Assembly (NCBI GenBank): GCA_930367205.1
Contig: CAKNEZ010000023.1
Span: 1 to 64,000 of the forward strand
Source: Acanthosoma haemorrhoidale
Lineage: Eukaryota > Arthropoda > Insecta > Hemiptera > Acanthosomatidae
Direction: 5' to 3'
DNA length: 64,000 nucleotides
Shown here piece by piece: positions 63,681-64,000 of the stretch; within the stretch, counting starts at the first letter, position 1, and every line of letters starts with the position of its first letter. The position numbers were made by a program, and so were the translations under genes. The notes under the pieces were generated by a model. It was not told the DNA's origin. It was given only the letters and a program-made list of their open reading frames with translations, and ran no database searches.

Positions 63681-64000
63681 ATCAGCTGGCCCTTCATTTC
63701 CTCGCAATTCTCCTTCGTCAGCTGAGTGGATGGATATCCACTTATATACGTTACTGGTTGTAAAACTTAGATTTACGGATATTATAAAACAATAGGTTTT
63801 TTTTTTTTTTTTAAACTTTCCAACTGACAAAAGGAAATCTACGAACTGACAATGCAACCTTCTTCCTCTTCACTGCCAATTCAGTCCCACCAACAATTCA
63901 CACTGTTGTTCAGTCAAATTTTCCTTGTTTTTTTTTTCAATAAAGGATTAAGTCAGCCACAAGCTGCTATTATATTATGGAACTGTGAATAATGTACAAA
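63681..64000. other. 5' UTR side of the LOA-like LINE, no further gene seen
   Basis: A T tract at 63799-63813 and AT-rich DNA reach the window end. The 5' boundary of the element is not identified. Confidence 0.4.

Overview
The window reads as eukaryotic nuclear DNA, most likely from an arthropod. It is AT-rich and has short spliceosomal introns (71 and 86 bp in one gene). It is dominated by transposable elements: a Polinton/Maverick, Jockey-like, LOA-like and other LINEs, Gypsy and BEL/Pao LTR elements, and a pogo/Tigger remnant. I see no bacterial operons, tRNA, rRNA or CRISPR array. No complete host gene is evident; a few possible host exons are flagged at low confidence (436-556, 1834-1905, 37220-37267, 37633-37677).

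The centrepiece is a full-length Polinton (Maverick, adintovirus-like) at 7544-22267, 14,724 bp. It has 537-bp terminal inverted repeats with one mismatch seen and a 6-bp target duplication TACGAT on both sides. Left to right it carries: a subterminal region with two sets of tandem repeats and a TATA box; a small spliced gene; protein-primed DNA polymerase B; then on the minus strand a chromodomain integrase, a fibre-repeat protein, a conserved Polinton protein and the packaging ATPase; then on the plus strand a phospholipase-A2 protein, an adenain-like protease, a penton-like minor capsid protein, a 57-aa basic protein, the major capsid protein, a BIR-tailed protein and a small acidic ORF; and at the right end, on the minus strand, an unknown protein, a coiled-coil ORF and a second BIR (IAP-like) protein. 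Replication and integration genes look open. The virion genes show damage: an in-frame gap in the major capsid protein, a frameshift in the penton gene, no usable start for the protease, and a stop in the small acidic ORF. The near-identical TIRs therefore belong to an element that probably can no longer make particles by itself.

Outside the Polinton the window is nested repeats. 1-7537 holds AT-rich DNA, a 5'-truncated Jockey fragment (2440-3262), a dispersed repeat (3700-4440), a 42-bp satellite (5196-5321) and a foldback element with a hammerhead-like core (6345-6573). 22274-36620 holds Jockey fragments, a Tigger deletion derivative, a long CT microsatellite, a 1.5-kb direct duplication, one copy of which is split by a 1750-bp LTR element with its own TSD, a Gypsy 3' end with LTR, and a Jockey RT. 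36620-42000 holds possible mini-exons, a decayed BEL/Pao gag and a Jockey insertion with a 12-bp TSD inside another repeat. 43196-48344 is a nearly complete Gypsy gag-pol, interrupted by two nonsense codons in pol and homopolymer frameshifts in gag. 50490-51481 is a second Gypsy integrase. 53954-58190 is a long Jockey-like element with an internal inverted duplication. 58962-63670 on the minus strand is a LINE 3' fragment followed by a near-full-length LOA-like element with RNase H.
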